Assembly: GCA_003280885.1 (NCBI GenBank)
Contig: QCDN01000010.1
Span: 1 to 34,499 of the forward strand
Length of the DNA: 34,499 nt
Direction: 5' to 3'
Source of the DNA: Prochlorococcus sp. AG-355-J04
GTDB lineage: Bacteria > Cyanobacteriota > Cyanobacteriia > PCC-6307 > Cyanobiaceae
The position numbers were made by a program, and so were the translations under genes. Positions 17,253-26,357 of the stretch are shown one piece after another; position 1 is the first letter of the stretch, and each line of letters opens with the position of its first letter. The notes beneath the pieces are model-generated. The model had not been told where the DNA came from, made no database searches, and saw nothing but the letters and a program-made list of their open reading frames with translations.

Positions 17253-17743
17253 TTTATAAAATGAGAAATTAATTTTTCTATTGTTAAAGTTAAATTAAAT
17301 TTTATAGGCAAGCCATCTCTATTTAATCGCTTAACTAATATTGTTTTTATATTACATCTATTCCCAACAATAATATCTGTAAAAATTCTGTCACCAATAA
17401 TGGCTATATTTTTTGGTTCTCTGCCAATTTCTTTGATAACAGACAAAGTTACTTTTTTTATTGGTTTTGATGCATTGTATTTGTACCTTAAATTTAATTC
17501 TTTCGCTATTTTTGCGATTCTTTTTTTTGATGGATTATTACTTATTAGATATAAGGAGAAAAGTTTTTTAGATTCTATGATCCAATTTTTTACAGCTTTT
17601 GGGATCATATTTGATTTTCTATTTACTAAAGTCCCATCCACGTCTAGCAATAAAGAATTAATTCCTTTTTTTTGCAACTCAGATTGAGAAATCTTATATA
17701 TTGGTAAGTTTGAATCCCAATTGACTTTTAGGATAGATCTCAT
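17249..17743 (-). CDS. YqeG family HAD IIIA-type phosphatase
   Basis: A 164-residue HAD phosphatase. Motif [11 protein letters not shown] near residue 33 provides the nucleophile and acid aspartates, SNNPSKKRI fits motif II, and [15 protein letters not shown] fits the C-terminal motif. The YqeG group includes yeast GEP4 and algal PGP1, which are phosphatidylglycerophosphate phosphatases, so a role in phosphatidylglycerol synthesis after PgsA (encoded at 25015) is a reasonable guess. The gene overlaps proB by four bases and starts five bases after the DUF3727 gene. Confidence 0.85.
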   Translation of the reverse strand: MRSILKVNWDSNLPIYKISQSELQKKGINSLLLDVDGTLVNRKSNMIPKAVKNWIIESKKLFSLYLISNNPSKKRIAKIAKELNLRYKYNASKPIKKVTLSVIKEIGREPKNIAIIGDRIFTDIIVGNRCNIKTILVKRLNRDGLPIKFNLTLTIEKLISHFIK

Positions 17744-17748
17744 TTATT

Positions 17749-18285
17749 CTAAGAACTACTTTTTTCAAGCTCAGTTTCAATCAAAGGTTGAATTTTATCG
17801 AACTCATCATCTTCAACTAATAAGACACCCTTGTCTTTTAATTTACCCACAATAAAAAAAGGATCTAGTGGAATATATAAGCCATATTCTTGGTCAAAAA
17901 GATTGAAGTTAACAAGCAATTCATAACTCTCACTATCATCATCGACGTAATCTTCTTCTAATTCATCGTAAATTGGTTCTTCAAGTTCTCCAGATACTGT
18001 TAATGTAACTGCTGATCTGATAAGTCTTAAATCATGTTCTTGAAGAACTGCTTCAGCATTTTTTAGTATTTGTTCATTTTTATCTATTTTCTCAATTAGT
18101 TCAGGTTCATCTTTTTCATTTATCTTAAAAAGACTTACTGGAGTATCAACTGGAGTTAATAAGGCATATTCTTGGCCTTCAACACTTACTAATTGTTCAA
18201 GATAACAAAATAACTCGTTTCCATTTGAATCATTTAATAAAAGAGTCTGTGCATCATAATTATCATTTGAGTTGGCTTCTTTCAT
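17749..18285 (-). CDS. DUF3727 (DUF1292-like) family protein, 178 aa
   Basis: A soluble acidic protein made of two related beta-rich halves. The first (LLNDSNGNELFCYLEQLVSVEGQEYALLTPVDTP) resembles a DUF1292 module; the second (YELLVNFNLFDQEYGLYIPLDPFFIVGKL) completes the DUF3727 layout found in cyanobacteria and plastids. The linker EELEEPIYDELEEDYVDDDSE-like region is strongly acidic. The biochemical role is unknown. It sits between ruvX (26 bases upstream) and the YqeG-family gene (five bases downstream), an order that recurs in picocyanobacteria. Confidence 0.75.
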   Translation of the reverse strand: MKEANSNDNYDAQTLLLNDSNGNELFCYLEQLVSVEGQEYALLTPVDTPVSLFKINEKDEPELIEKIDKNEQILKNAEAVLQEHDLRLIRSAVTLTVSGELEEPIYDELEEDYVDDDSESYELLVNFNLFDQEYGLYIPLDPFFIVGKLKDKGVLLVEDDEFDKIQPLIETELEKSSS

Positions 18286-18311
18286 TTAAAAATTATCTAT
18301 CCTTATTAATA

Positions 18312-18773
18312 CTAATATTTAATCTGACGTTTACCAGCTATTTCTTCTAATTCAGGACCCTCTTCGATCCATTGTTCAAGTATTATTTTTGCTGAAAAAC
18401 TATCAATCAATCCGGATTTATCTTTTTTTATTCCAAATCTATCTGAAGATTCCCAGGTTGAACTATGTTCGTTGACGTAAGTAAATGGAAGCTTTAATTT
18501 ATTTGAAAGTAATTGACCGTAATTTTTACAGTCAATAGCTTGATTGGTCATTTGACCTTCCTCATCAAGTGGAATACCCACAATAAAACCAGTCAAATTT
18601 AATTCATTTATATGATTTCTAATGATTTTAATCTCTTGATTATTTTTAAACCTTTTTACTGCTGGAAGTATATTTGATGTTATGCATAAGGAATCACAAT
18701 AAGCTAATCCTATTCTTTTGGTACCTACATCCAAACTCAAAATTGACTTGGGTTTGGGTTTGCAAAATTTCAC
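18312..18773 (-). CDS. ruvX: Holliday junction resolvase-like / pre-16S rRNA nuclease
   Basis: A YqgF/RuvX-family nuclease of 153 residues with an RNase H-like fold. Motifs are [17 protein letters not shown] (catalytic Asp 16 region), [25 protein letters not shown] and the C-terminal [15 protein letters not shown] acidic helix. In E. coli YqgF matures the 16S rRNA 5' end; a recombination role has also been proposed. The start codon overlaps the end of the upstream gene by four bases. Confidence 0.9.
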   Translation of the reverse strand: MKFCKPKPKSILSLDVGTKRIGLAYCDSLCITSNILPAVKRFKNNQEIKIIRNHINELNLTGFIVGIPLDEEGQMTNQAIDCKNYGQLLSNKLKLPFTYVNEHSSTWESSDRFGIKKDKSGLIDSFSAKIILEQWIEEGPELEEIAGKRQIKY

Positions 18774-19825
18774 TTTGTTTTTAATGGAAAAGGAGATGGA
18801 TATGGATTCCCTTGTGGACTTAATTTTTCAAAGATTGATTCCAAAGATTGATTTATTTTGTTTACTTGTTTGGCTTCATTCTTAATTATTGTGTTCCTGA
18901 TAAGAATAAGTTCTTGATTTTTTTCTTTGAGATTACATTTTTCGAGAAAAAGATTTAATTCAGAATTTTCTTTATATGTTTTTAAATATGAGACAGTAGA
19001 TTTTTCAAAAAATCTTTTTATAAATTCTTTTAAAATAGAATCGAATCTCTTATCCCAATATCTACTTATAGTTAAAGTATAAATTCCTTCGTCTTGATAA
19101 TTTATATCTTTTAAAATTGTACATAAAACTGAATTTTCATGTATTAAGGCGCCACTTTTAGAGTTATTTCTTTTAAGGATATCGTCTTGATCAAAATCTA
19201 AAATATTTCTTATTAAGGGCGATTGATTTGATCTTATGAAATTCATTATTTTCAGTATATTTTGTGGATTAATTTTTTGGAATTCATTAATTAAGGCATG
19301 GCTTCGGATATTTTGCTTTGTAGATATATTTAGATCACAACCATCCCAAAGTATTATCTCTCCTAAAGGTTGAAAGCCTAATTCTCTTGAGATTGATATG
19401 AGGTCAGTATTGTTAATATCAGCGTTAATTATCCAACTTGAAGTTTTGATTTCTTTTATTGAGATAGATTTTTTTATCAATCCTAAAGTTAATTGTTTAT
19501 CTGTTAAAGAACACTTGCTGTTAATTAACTTGGGCTTAGATATTTTTAAGCAAGTCTCTTTTTTGTTTAAGGGAAAAATATTCAAATAACCAATAATTTC
19601 GTTTCCAGATATGGCAATTATGCATTTATTTTTATTTTTCTTGAGATTATTTAAAAAAATTTTTAAGTCATCAAAGGTATTTATAATTGCCATCTTTAAA
19701 AACCAATTATTCAATTCCTTATTTTTTATATCTTTTAAGAGGTTAATGTGCCTTATATGAAGTTCTTCAAAAGTTACTTCCATTCCTTTTTTAGATTCAA
19801 AAGAATAAGAGGTATCTTTTTTCAT
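18770..19825 (-). CDS. GNAT-like hypothetical protein, 351 aa
   Basis: The family is not firmly recognised. The N-terminal two thirds have the pattern of an acetyltransferase domain: a beta strand and helix, [20 protein letters not shown] (like the GNAT strands around motif A), and [18 protein letters not shown], which resembles the GNAT C-terminal strand-helix-strand. The second part repeats similar secondary structure, suggesting tandem GNAT-like domains with a degenerate copy. Lysine and asparagine content is high. Start lies one base after the CofE-like gene's stop and the end overlaps ruvX by four bases, so the gene is surely translated within this operon. Confidence 0.65.
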   Translation of the reverse strand: MKKDTSYSFESKKGMEVTFEELHIRHINLLKDIKNKELNNWFLKMAIINTFDDLKIFLNNLKKNKNKCIIAISGNEIIGYLNIFPLNKKETCLKISKPKLINSKCSLTDKQLTLGLIKKSISIKEIKTSSWIINADINNTDLISISRELGFQPLGEIILWDGCDLNISTKQNIRSHALINEFQKINPQNILKIMNFIRSNQSPLIRNILDFDQDDILKRNNSKSGALIHENSVLCTILKDINYQDEGIYTLTISRYWDKRFDSILKEFIKRFFEKSTVSYLKTYKENSELNLFLEKCNLKEKNQELILIRNTIIKNEAKQVNKINQSLESIFEKLSPQGNPYPSPFPLKTK

Positions 19826-20992
19826 TTACTTTTTTTCTCTTAATAACACTATAGGGGTTTTTTCATCTCCATTGCCAGCTGGATTAGATATTAAGTTTCT
19901 TTTGAGTATTTTATTTACTGCTTTATTTGAACTAGCTACGACTTTTACACCTCCAAGATCGTTAACATCTACTACAGCAACATCTATATTTAGATATTTT
20001 GAGACCTCCTTACAAAATAAATCAGCATTGAGAGGACCCATAACTATACTTTTGTCGTAAGGTGTAACTGTTCCGCTTATATCATCAATGAGGGATGATT
20101 CTGAACCAGTTAATCTATAAAACATCCCCTTAATTCCAACTAATTTAAAGAGAAATCCAACAATTAATGCAAAGGTTACTCTTGTGATCCCAATTCTATT
20201 TATTAACAATTGCATTCCACAAGCTGTTGCGAGACTGCTTGTAGGTTGAAAAAAATAACATAATCCTTTAGAAAATAAACTATATTCTAGATTTTGTGGG
20301 GCAATATATCTATTTTGCATAATGGCAAGTGGACTCTCACCGATTGTTAAAATATCATTTTCTTCAGCAATTCCTTTACAGTATTTAATCACAGTATTTA
20401 CTGGATCATCAAAGCAACCAAGTAAATCAGTTTTAATAGCAAAAGCCTTATATTGATTATTTATTGGAATTTCAAAAACTTCTTTCGGCCTATGTTTTTG
20501 ACCGTCTAAATTAATTAAAAAACAATCCTTTCTTTTTGAAATACCAAAATGTCCATAGTTCTCCCAAAATGCTTTTAGCCATAGATATTTTATTTTTTCT
20601 CTGAAATTATTATTGCTAAATTTATATATGATTCTTACAAATAATTCTGAATTGGACTTGATAATTGTTGTTGGCCAATAATTTTTTAAATTCTTAATTT
20701 TATTATTTTCTTGTATGTATATCTCTTCTTTATAGTTTAAATCTTGGTAATATTCGTTACCTTTAACTTTGAAAAAATCTAATTCAAACTTTATATTAGA
20801 TACCATCGTCTCTTTGGATTTACTTGTATTAGTTACTTTTAAATCAATAATTAATTCGTTTAAACCATCCTTTTTTTTGATTTTATAATTTATTGGTATA
20901 AGATTTAACTTTGATTTAGGTGAGTTTTTAATATATAAATCTGAAAGAATTAAAAAAATTAAAAGAACCAAGAGGATATTTATTAATATCAT
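19826..20992 (-). CDS. membrane-anchored CofE-like (F420-0:gamma-glutamyl ligase) family protein
   Basis: Residues 1-20 are one hydrophobic segment (ILINILLVLLIFLILSDLYI). Residues about 30-150 look like a beta-sandwich domain. From about 175 onward the sequence follows the CofE fold: YKAFAIKTDLLGCFDDPVNTV, ENDILTIGESPLAIMQ, SLATACGMQLLI, GPLNADLFCKEVSKYL, VAVVDVNDLGGVKVVASS and NPAGNGDEKTPIVLLR. CofE adds glutamate to coenzyme F420. Picocyanobacteria are not known to make F420, so the substrate here is probably different. Gene spacing to neighbours is eight bases or less on each side. Confidence 0.75.
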   Translation of the reverse strand: MILINILLVLLIFLILSDLYIKNSPKSKLNLIPINYKIKKKDGLNELIIDLKVTNTSKSKETMVSNIKFELDFFKVKGNEYYQDLNYKEEIYIQENNKIKNLKNYWPTTIIKSNSELFVRIIYKFSNNNFREKIKYLWLKAFWENYGHFGISKRKDCFLINLDGQKHRPKEVFEIPINNQYKAFAIKTDLLGCFDDPVNTVIKYCKGIAEENDILTIGESPLAIMQNRYIAPQNLEYSLFSKGLCYFFQPTSSLATACGMQLLINRIGITRVTFALIVGFLFKLVGIKGMFYRLTGSESSLIDDISGTVTPYDKSIVMGPLNADLFCKEVSKYLNIDVAVVDVNDLGGVKVVASSNKAVNKILKRNLISNPAGNGDEKTPIVLLREKK

Positions 20993-21000
20993 TTTTTTAA

Positions 21001-21549
21001 TTAATTTTTGTTCTTATCTTTTTTTTCAGAAATGATACTGTTGTATTCATTAAAACTTTCTACAGAAAATTCCGTATCATTTATATCAATTCCTTTTAAC
21101 TTTCCTATGACTTTGTTTAATTCATCGATATTAATCATCCCATTTTGATCATATTCAACTTCACCATCACTATTTAAAATAATGGTTTGTGGAATTAATC
21201 CGTTCCAATAATAATTAGGTTCATTTCTAAGGTCAGACTTTTCTTTATCCTGTAGTTCATCAGTAGTTAGAGCAATGATATCTATATTATTTCTCCATAT
21301 CAAATCTAAACCAGATATTATCGGAGCCATAGCTTTACTATCTGAGCTATCGTCAAGATAAAAAAATAAAACTGAGACTCTTTTATTTTTTAATGATTCC
21401 TGAAGTGTTGTCTGGGGAGGAACTATAGCCCCATTTCCTGCGTATATAGGAAAGATGTTGCCATCGTAACTATTAGAATCTCTAGAGGCATTTGCTTTAT
21501 ATGGACTTAAGAAAATTAATGCTATTAGGATCCATTGAATTATTTTCAT
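21001..21549 (-). CDS. exported thioredoxin-fold protein (photosystem I accumulation factor-like)
   Basis: A 182-residue protein with a short signal peptide (IIQWILIALIFLSPYKANA) and a mature start YDGNIFPIYAGNGAIVPPQTTL. VSVLFFYLDDSSDSKAMAPIISGL aligns with the thioredoxin beta1-alpha1 segment, but the CxxC is absent: SDSK occupies its place, so disulfide exchange is not expected. GLIPQTIILNSDGEVEYDQNG is the cis-proline region. I recall cyanobacterial homologues annotated as thylakoid photosystem I accumulation factors; I give that as a possibility only. It lies 14 bases after DUF3685 and eight before the CofE-like gene. Confidence 0.72.
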   Translation of the reverse strand: MKIIQWILIALIFLSPYKANASRDSNSYDGNIFPIYAGNGAIVPPQTTLQESLKNKRVSVLFFYLDDSSDSKAMAPIISGLDLIWRNNIDIIALTTDELQDKEKSDLRNEPNYYWNGLIPQTIILNSDGEVEYDQNGMINIDELNKVIGKLKGIDINDTEFSVESFNEYNSIISEKKDKNKN

Positions 21550-21563
21550 TAAAGTTTAAAAAC

Positions 21564-23180
21564 TTACTTTGAACTTGATCTTCCTAATCCTTGAAGGATC
21601 CCTTTACCCACTAAACCGATAGCTTTGCCAACGACCTTTGTAAGGAAAGTTACGAAAAGATTACCGACATATTTTACCGCAACTTCTAACTGAGGTGCTA
21701 CGGCATCTCTTATCTCAACTAACAATGTAACTTGTTTTTGTAGCCATTCTAGATTCTCTAATTCTTTCTCTCTATTTTCATTTTTAAAGTAACGCGTAAA
21801 TTTTTTATCGATAATATCAATATATTCTCGTTTACTCTCATACAAGTAAATAGGCATATAAATATAGTCATGCCAGCGATTGTAGTTATTAATATTATTT
21901 CTAAATCTTTCAAAATTTCTTGTCGATTGTAATTCGGGATTTATTAGTACAGTTCTTAATTCAGGCCAAGAAGCACAAATATTAAAGATTTCAGAAGCTA
22001 ATAAATTACAGTTCCTAATCGTCCAATTTGAAATTATATTTTCAAGGATCAAAAACGATTCTGTTTCATATAGAGGAAGTAATTTCCCATCATAGTCAAG
22101 AGCTTCATTATTAATAATTGGCTCAATAAACATTATTGATTCATGTGATTCTCTATCTCTCTCTTCGCAACTTACCTCACTATAAATAAAATCATTTATT
22201 GAAATAGATGCGCTTCCTTTTTTTAATCGAAAATAGCTGTCTGTGATATTTGAAATTGTATTAACTTTAAGTTCTTTTATAAGAGAATTTAAATCATCTT
22301 TAAAATCTTTCTCCTTATAGTTTTCCTTAATATTTTTTACTAAATTATCTAACTCATCTAACATTTTACAAATTAGTCGTGAAATAAATTCTTTTTTTAT
22401 ACCAGAGAGAATTATTGATGAATTATTAAATTCAACCTGTAAGTTAGTTGAGCTATACCTTTCTTTAAGTCTATCTAAAATTAAATTCCATATTTCTGTA
22501 GTATTTTTATCTTTAATGAATACTGTGTTCTTATTTTCAAGATTGATTCTATTCTCAGTGTAAACTGCCTCTGTATAAAGTTCTAGTGAATTACCCCATA
22601 AGAAAATTAGAAAAGATTTTGCTGTAATAAGTTCTCTTAATCTTCCTTTTAAAATGAATTTATAAAATTCTGGTGTTGAGTCAGAGTTGACATATTTGAA
22701 TATATAATTGATTTCAGAATCGATTTGTTTAAGACCTGAAGTTAGAATTTTTTGACTAAAAGACAGAGGTTTATTTTTGTTTAATTGAACTCGGGAATTA
22801 TTTTCAATATCAAATACCCTTCCTCCATTTAAAATGGTATTAATAGATTCAAGAACTTTTTCTGCACTGGGATTTAAAAGAAAGCCTTCAGCATTTAACG
22901 ATGGAGAGGTATTTGCTTCATAAACAAGTTCGCCAGAGAGAATTATAAGAAACTTTGACTCTTCATATCTTTCTCTTAATTTTAATAATTCTAAACTTAT
23001 AAGATCTTCTGATTGGAAATTAAGAACATTCCATAGGACTAAATCCGGAGTTTTATCACCTGTTCCATTATTAAAATTAATGTCTAAATTTTGGTCTAGT
23101 GATGTTAACTTAAGCGATAAAGATTCTGCTATTAAACTTGGAGCAATAATTAATATCGATTTTTTTGAAATTAATTCCAA
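21564..23180 (-). CDS. ycf55: DUF3685 / Ycf55-like protein
   Basis: A 538-residue protein. Residues 1-120 resemble a response-regulator receiver domain in layout (ILIIAPSLIAESLSLKL, DLVLWNV, FLIILSGE, GFLLNPSAEKVLESINTIL), but the acidic pocket and phosphoacceptor are not convincing. The remainder is the long helical DUF3685 region, homologous to Ycf55 of red-algal plastids, ending in hydrophobic VGNLFVTFLTKVVGKAIGLVGKGILQGL. Function is unknown. It lies 80 bases downstream of hisA. Confidence 0.72.
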   Translation of the reverse strand: MELISKKSILIIAPSLIAESLSLKLTSLDQNLDINFNNGTGDKTPDLVLWNVLNFQSEDLISLELLKLRERYEESKFLIILSGELVYEANTSPSLNAEGFLLNPSAEKVLESINTILNGGRVFDIENNSRVQLNKNKPLSFSQKILTSGLKQIDSEINYIFKYVNSDSTPEFYKFILKGRLRELITAKSFLIFLWGNSLELYTEAVYTENRINLENKNTVFIKDKNTTEIWNLILDRLKERYSSTNLQVEFNNSSIILSGIKKEFISRLICKMLDELDNLVKNIKENYKEKDFKDDLNSLIKELKVNTISNITDSYFRLKKGSASISINDFIYSEVSCEERDRESHESIMFIEPIINNEALDYDGKLLPLYETESFLILENIISNWTIRNCNLLASEIFNICASWPELRTVLINPELQSTRNFERFRNNINNYNRWHDYIYMPIYLYESKREYIDIIDKKFTRYFKNENREKELENLEWLQKQVTLLVEIRDAVAPQLEVAVKYVGNLFVTFLTKVVGKAIGLVGKGILQGLGRSSSK

Positions 23181-23260
23181 GACTAGATTTCTTATCTCTT
23201 ATACAAAATTAACTAACAATTACTGCAAATACCAGCCCTAAAATCAATTTTTATACTCTT

Positions 23261-24028
23261 TTAAGCGTAGTAATTTCTGTTTAAATCAAAGTCATTTAAT
23301 CTCTCTGATGACAATACATTATTCGCTTCTTTTATCGTAAATTTATTTTCATATAGAGCTTTACCTACAATTACTCCAAAGAGTCCAGAATTTTCAAATT
23401 TAATTAACGATAATAAATCAGAAATTGAACCAACACCTCCTGAGGCTATTACTGGAATATCTGTAATTTCAAGTATGCTATTTATGAATTCTTCATTTGT
23501 TCCCTCTAACGTCCCATCTGTATTTATATCTGTAACAATAAAATTAGCGATCTTAAATGAAGAAAACTCCTTTACTAAATCTGTGGCTAAAATATTAGAT
23601 TGCTCAAGCCAACCCCTCGTACTAACTTTTCCATCTTTTGCATCTATACCAACAATTATCCTTCCAGGAAATTTATTTGATAAATCTTTAACTAATTCTT
23701 TATTTTCTATTGCAGAGGTCCCCATGATGACTTTCTCAATACCATAAGAAAATAATTGTTCTATCCTTTCTTGAGACCTTATCCCCCCACCTATTTGAAT
23801 AGGTATGTTTACTGTTTTTGCAATGTTTTTTATTGATTTATCGTTTGTTGGTGATCCAGTTTTTGCAGCATCCAAATCAACTATATGTATATATTTTGCT
23901 CCTTCGCTTTCCCAAAATTTAGCCTGCTCGTGTGGCTCTTTTGTGAAGTCTTTTCTTTTATTAAAGTCGCCCTTAAAAAGCCTTACACACTTACCATTCA
24001 TTAAATCAATTGCTGGTATTAGTTCCAT
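23261..24028 (-). CDS. hisA: ProFAR isomerase (histidine synthesis)
   Basis: HisA is the TIM-barrel enzyme that isomerises ProFAR to PRFAR. The 255-residue protein has the catalytic aspartate in LIPAIDLMNGKCVRL, the N-half phosphate loop IQIGGGIRSQ, the second catalytic aspartate in VTDINTDGTLEG, and ASGGVGSISDL with GVIVGKALYE at the C-terminal phosphate site. It is divergent from the CSP41-like gene with about 92 bases between starts, so promoters for both lie there. Confidence 0.95.
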   Translation of the reverse strand: MELIPAIDLMNGKCVRLFKGDFNKRKDFTKEPHEQAKFWESEGAKYIHIVDLDAAKTGSPTNDKSIKNIAKTVNIPIQIGGGIRSQERIEQLFSYGIEKVIMGTSAIENKELVKDLSNKFPGRIIVGIDAKDGKVSTRGWLEQSNILATDLVKEFSSFKIANFIVTDINTDGTLEGTNEEFINSILEITDIPVIASGGVGSISDLLSLIKFENSGLFGVIVGKALYENKFTIKEANNVLSSERLNDFDLNRNYYA

Positions 24029-24120
24029 AGAATCATCCTTTTCATTAATTACTTCTTAGTAGTACTATTCAATATGTAATTCTATTTAAGATTACTACTT
24101 CAGTTAAATATTTTTTGAAT

Positions 24121-25041
24121 ATGAAAATTCTTGTAATGGGTGGCACTAGATTTGTTGGCAAGTCTTTGGTAGGAAAGTTATTAAGTCAAAATCATGAGAT
24201 TGATATTTTTACGAGAGGGAATAAAGCTAATCCTAAAAAAACAAATTTAATTAAGGGTGATAGAAATAGTTCAGAAGATATCGTCAAGTTAAGAAATAAA
24301 AAGTATGATGTTGTCTATGATATTTCTGGAAGAGAGTTAGAACAAACGAAACTTCTTATAGGGAATTTAGATAACTCATTCCAGAGATATATATATGTCA
24401 GCTCTGCAGGTGTTTATAAAGATAATTGTGAACTGCCCTTATCTGAAGTTGATCCAATTGATCAAAATAGTAGGCACAAAGGAAAGTTTGAGACAGAAAA
24501 TTGGTTGATAAACCAAAATATTCCTTTTACAAGTTTTAGACCTACCTATATTTATGGACCAGGAAATTACAATAAAATTGAAAATTGGTTTTTTGAAAGG
24601 TTATTTACTAAAAAATCTATACCAATCCCTGGCGATGGGTCTTTAATTACTCAACTAGGCCATGTTTCGGATCTAACTGATGTAATGATTAGGTGCCTGA
24701 ATTTTGAAAATTCTAAAAATAATATTTACAACTGTTCAGGTGAAAAAGGTGTAACAATAAAGGGTTTAATTTATTTCTGTGCGAATGTTCTTGGATTAAA
24801 CAAAAATGAGATTTCTTTAAGAACATTTGATTATCAAAAATTAGATCCTAAATCTCGAAAGGGATTTCCAATTAGATTAAATCATTATCAGACTGATATC
24901 TCTAAGATTAAACGTGATTTAGAGTGGTTGCCAACTTTTGATTTACTTAATGGTTTAAAGGATAGTTTTTTGAAAGATTTTAATAATAAAAATAGTAAGG
25001 AGTTTGATGAAAATTCAGATCATATTCTTTTTAACTCTTAA
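24121..25041 (+). CDS. CSP41-like NAD(P)-binding SDR epimerase family protein
   Basis: An atypical extended SDR of about 306 residues. I choose ATG 24121 (MKILVMGG); a TTG six bases earlier is also in frame. The nucleotide fingerprint is MGGTRFVGKSLVGKLL, DVVYDISG follows, and RYIYVSSAGVY leads to the HKGKFETENWL segment, in which the canonical catalytic tyrosine is replaced but the lysine kept, as in the plastid RNA-binding protein CSP41. RPTYIYGPGNYNKIENWFFERL is also typical of that group. Plant CSP41 stabilises plastid RNAs; the cyanobacterial role is not settled. Its end overlaps the convergent pgsA end by 27 bases. Confidence 0.85.
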   Translation: MKILVMGGTRFVGKSLVGKLLSQNHEIDIFTRGNKANPKKTNLIKGDRNSSEDIVKLRNKKYDVVYDISGRELEQTKLLIGNLDNSFQRYIYVSSAGVYKDNCELPLSEVDPIDQNSRHKGKFETENWLINQNIPFTSFRPTYIYGPGNYNKIENWFFERLFTKKSIPIPGDGSLITQLGHVSDLTDVMIRCLNFENSKNNIYNCSGEKGVTIKGLIYFCANVLGLNKNEISLRTFDYQKLDPKSRKGFPIRLNHYQTDISKIKRDLEWLPTFDLLNGLKDSFLKDFNNKNSKEFDENSDHILFNS

Positions 25042-25593
25042 ATAGCCTAATAAAGTCGCAAAAGTCAAGATGAATCCTAACCAATAAAAAATAAAAGCCA
25101 AATTATTCAATAAGCTTATTTTTAATGGTGCAAAAAAGGAGATTACTGAAATAAAAAAGAAAAATGTTTTAAATTTACCCAATATAGATGCTGGTAAACC
25201 ATCTTTTGTAGAGTTCCTCAGGCTAGAGATAATTAATTCTCTAAATAAAATTAATGACAAAGACCAAAAAGGTATTAAATTATTTTTACAAAGGAACGTT
25301 AAAGGAATTAAATAAAATACTTTATCACTTAAGGGATCAAGGATAGCTCCTAATCTGGTTTTAAGATTAAATTTCCTTGCAATTAACCCGTCAAAATAAT
25401 CAGTTAAACCTCCAATAATAATCAATATAAAGATATAAAAAGGTCTGTTAATTTCTAAAAAAAGTATTAATGGAAACACTAGGAAAAGGCGAGATATCGA
25501 TAATAAGTTGGGAATATTCAATGTCAAATTTTTAAGATTTTTTCTAAATAACAAATTAAATTTTGTATACAAAATATATAACACTCTAAACAA
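25015..25593 (-). CDS. pgsA: CDP-diacylglycerol--glycerol-3-phosphate 3-phosphatidyltransferase
   Basis: It makes phosphatidylglycerophosphate, the precursor of phosphatidylglycerol, the only phospholipid of thylakoids. The CDP-alcohol phosphatidyltransferase motif is intact: D68-G-L-I-A-R, G82, D86 and D90. Several membrane helices follow. The start is uncertain: no ATG is available, and TTG codons at 25593, 25527 and 25521 are all possible. The family usually begins just before NIPNLLSISR, which favours 25527 or 25521 and a protein near 168-170 residues; the longer form adds a 23-residue basic hydrophobic leader. The 3' end overlaps the CSP41-like gene on the other strand. Confidence 0.87.
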   Translation of the reverse strand: MFRVLYILYTKFNLLFRKNLKNLTLNIPNLLSISRLFLVFPLILFLEINRPFYIFILIIIGGLTDYFDGLIARKFNLKTRLGAILDPLSDKVFYLIPLTFLCKNNLIPFWSLSLILFRELIISSLRNSTKDGLPASILGKFKTFFFFISVISFFAPLKISLLNNLAFIFYWLGFILTFATLLGYLRVKKNMI

Positions 25594-25736
25594 GCTTGAA
25601 TTTTTAGTAAATATTTTAAATGATTTTTAATGCTAGATTCTAAAATTGTATTTCAATCTAAATCCTAAAGATTATAAACTCAACTTCTATTTATGATTGA
25701 TGATGTTTTATATTACAAAATTATTCCTTATATCAA

Positions 25737-26348
25737 ATGCAGCCTCATAGCCTAAAGCTATCTCCAGAATCTGATTTGATAAATTCAATTAAAGAATATT
25801 CTTTATCAAATAATTTATACGGGTATGTTTCTGGAGTGGTTGGTAATCTTAGAACAGTTTGTATTCAATGCCCAGGAAATCAAGAGATAAATAAATTTGA
25901 GGGAAATCTAGAGATAGTTTCTTTAAATGGACATTTTCATAAAGGAGATGTTCATTTACATTTGAGTTTTGCAGATGAGGGATGTAATGTCTTTGGCGGT
26001 CATCTTGAGGAGGGATGTATTGTAAAAAAAGGTACTGATATATTATTACTTTCTTTTGAACAAAAAATTATTAATATCTCAAATAATGATTTATTAAAAA
26101 ATGAATCACGTGTAAAAGCATATATTTTAAAGGATTGTCCTTGGTCTAAAAGAGCAATTAGGTTGCTTAATACTTTATCTATCCCTCATGAAGTTATTTT
26201 AATAGACAATGATGAGATCTTTCAAAAAATAATGTCTCAGAGTAGCCATAATACTTTCCCTCAAATATTTTTGGATAATAAATTTTTTGGAGGATATGAT
26301 GAACTTTCAGAACAAGCAAAATTTGATAACTTAAGTTCATTTATATAA
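25737..26348 (+). CDS. PPC (DUF296) domain - glutaredoxin fusion protein
   Basis: Two domains are joined in 203 residues. Residues about 3-115 are a PPC/DUF296 domain: LYGYVSGVVGNLRTV, LNGHFHKGDVHLHLSFAD and VFGGHLEEGC supply the metal-site histidines H73, H75 and H89 of the prokaryotic family. Residues about 125-203 are a glutaredoxin: VKAYILKDCPWSKRAIRLL with a CPWS active site (C134, no second cysteine), HNTFPQIFLDNKFFGGYDEL with the cis-proline and GG motif. PPC proteins are often DNA-associated in plants; bacterial ones are metal-binding trimers of unknown role. A single active cysteine suggests monothiol chemistry or Fe-S/glutathione handling (inference). ATG at 25737 is clear. Confidence 0.85.
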   Translation: MQPHSLKLSPESDLINSIKEYSLSNNLYGYVSGVVGNLRTVCIQCPGNQEINKFEGNLEIVSLNGHFHKGDVHLHLSFADEGCNVFGGHLEEGCIVKKGTDILLLSFEQKIINISNNDLLKNESRVKAYILKDCPWSKRAIRLLNTLSIPHEVILIDNDEIFQKIMSQSSHNTFPQIFLDNKFFGGYDELSEQAKFDNLSSFI

Positions 26349-26357
26349 TCTAAATTC

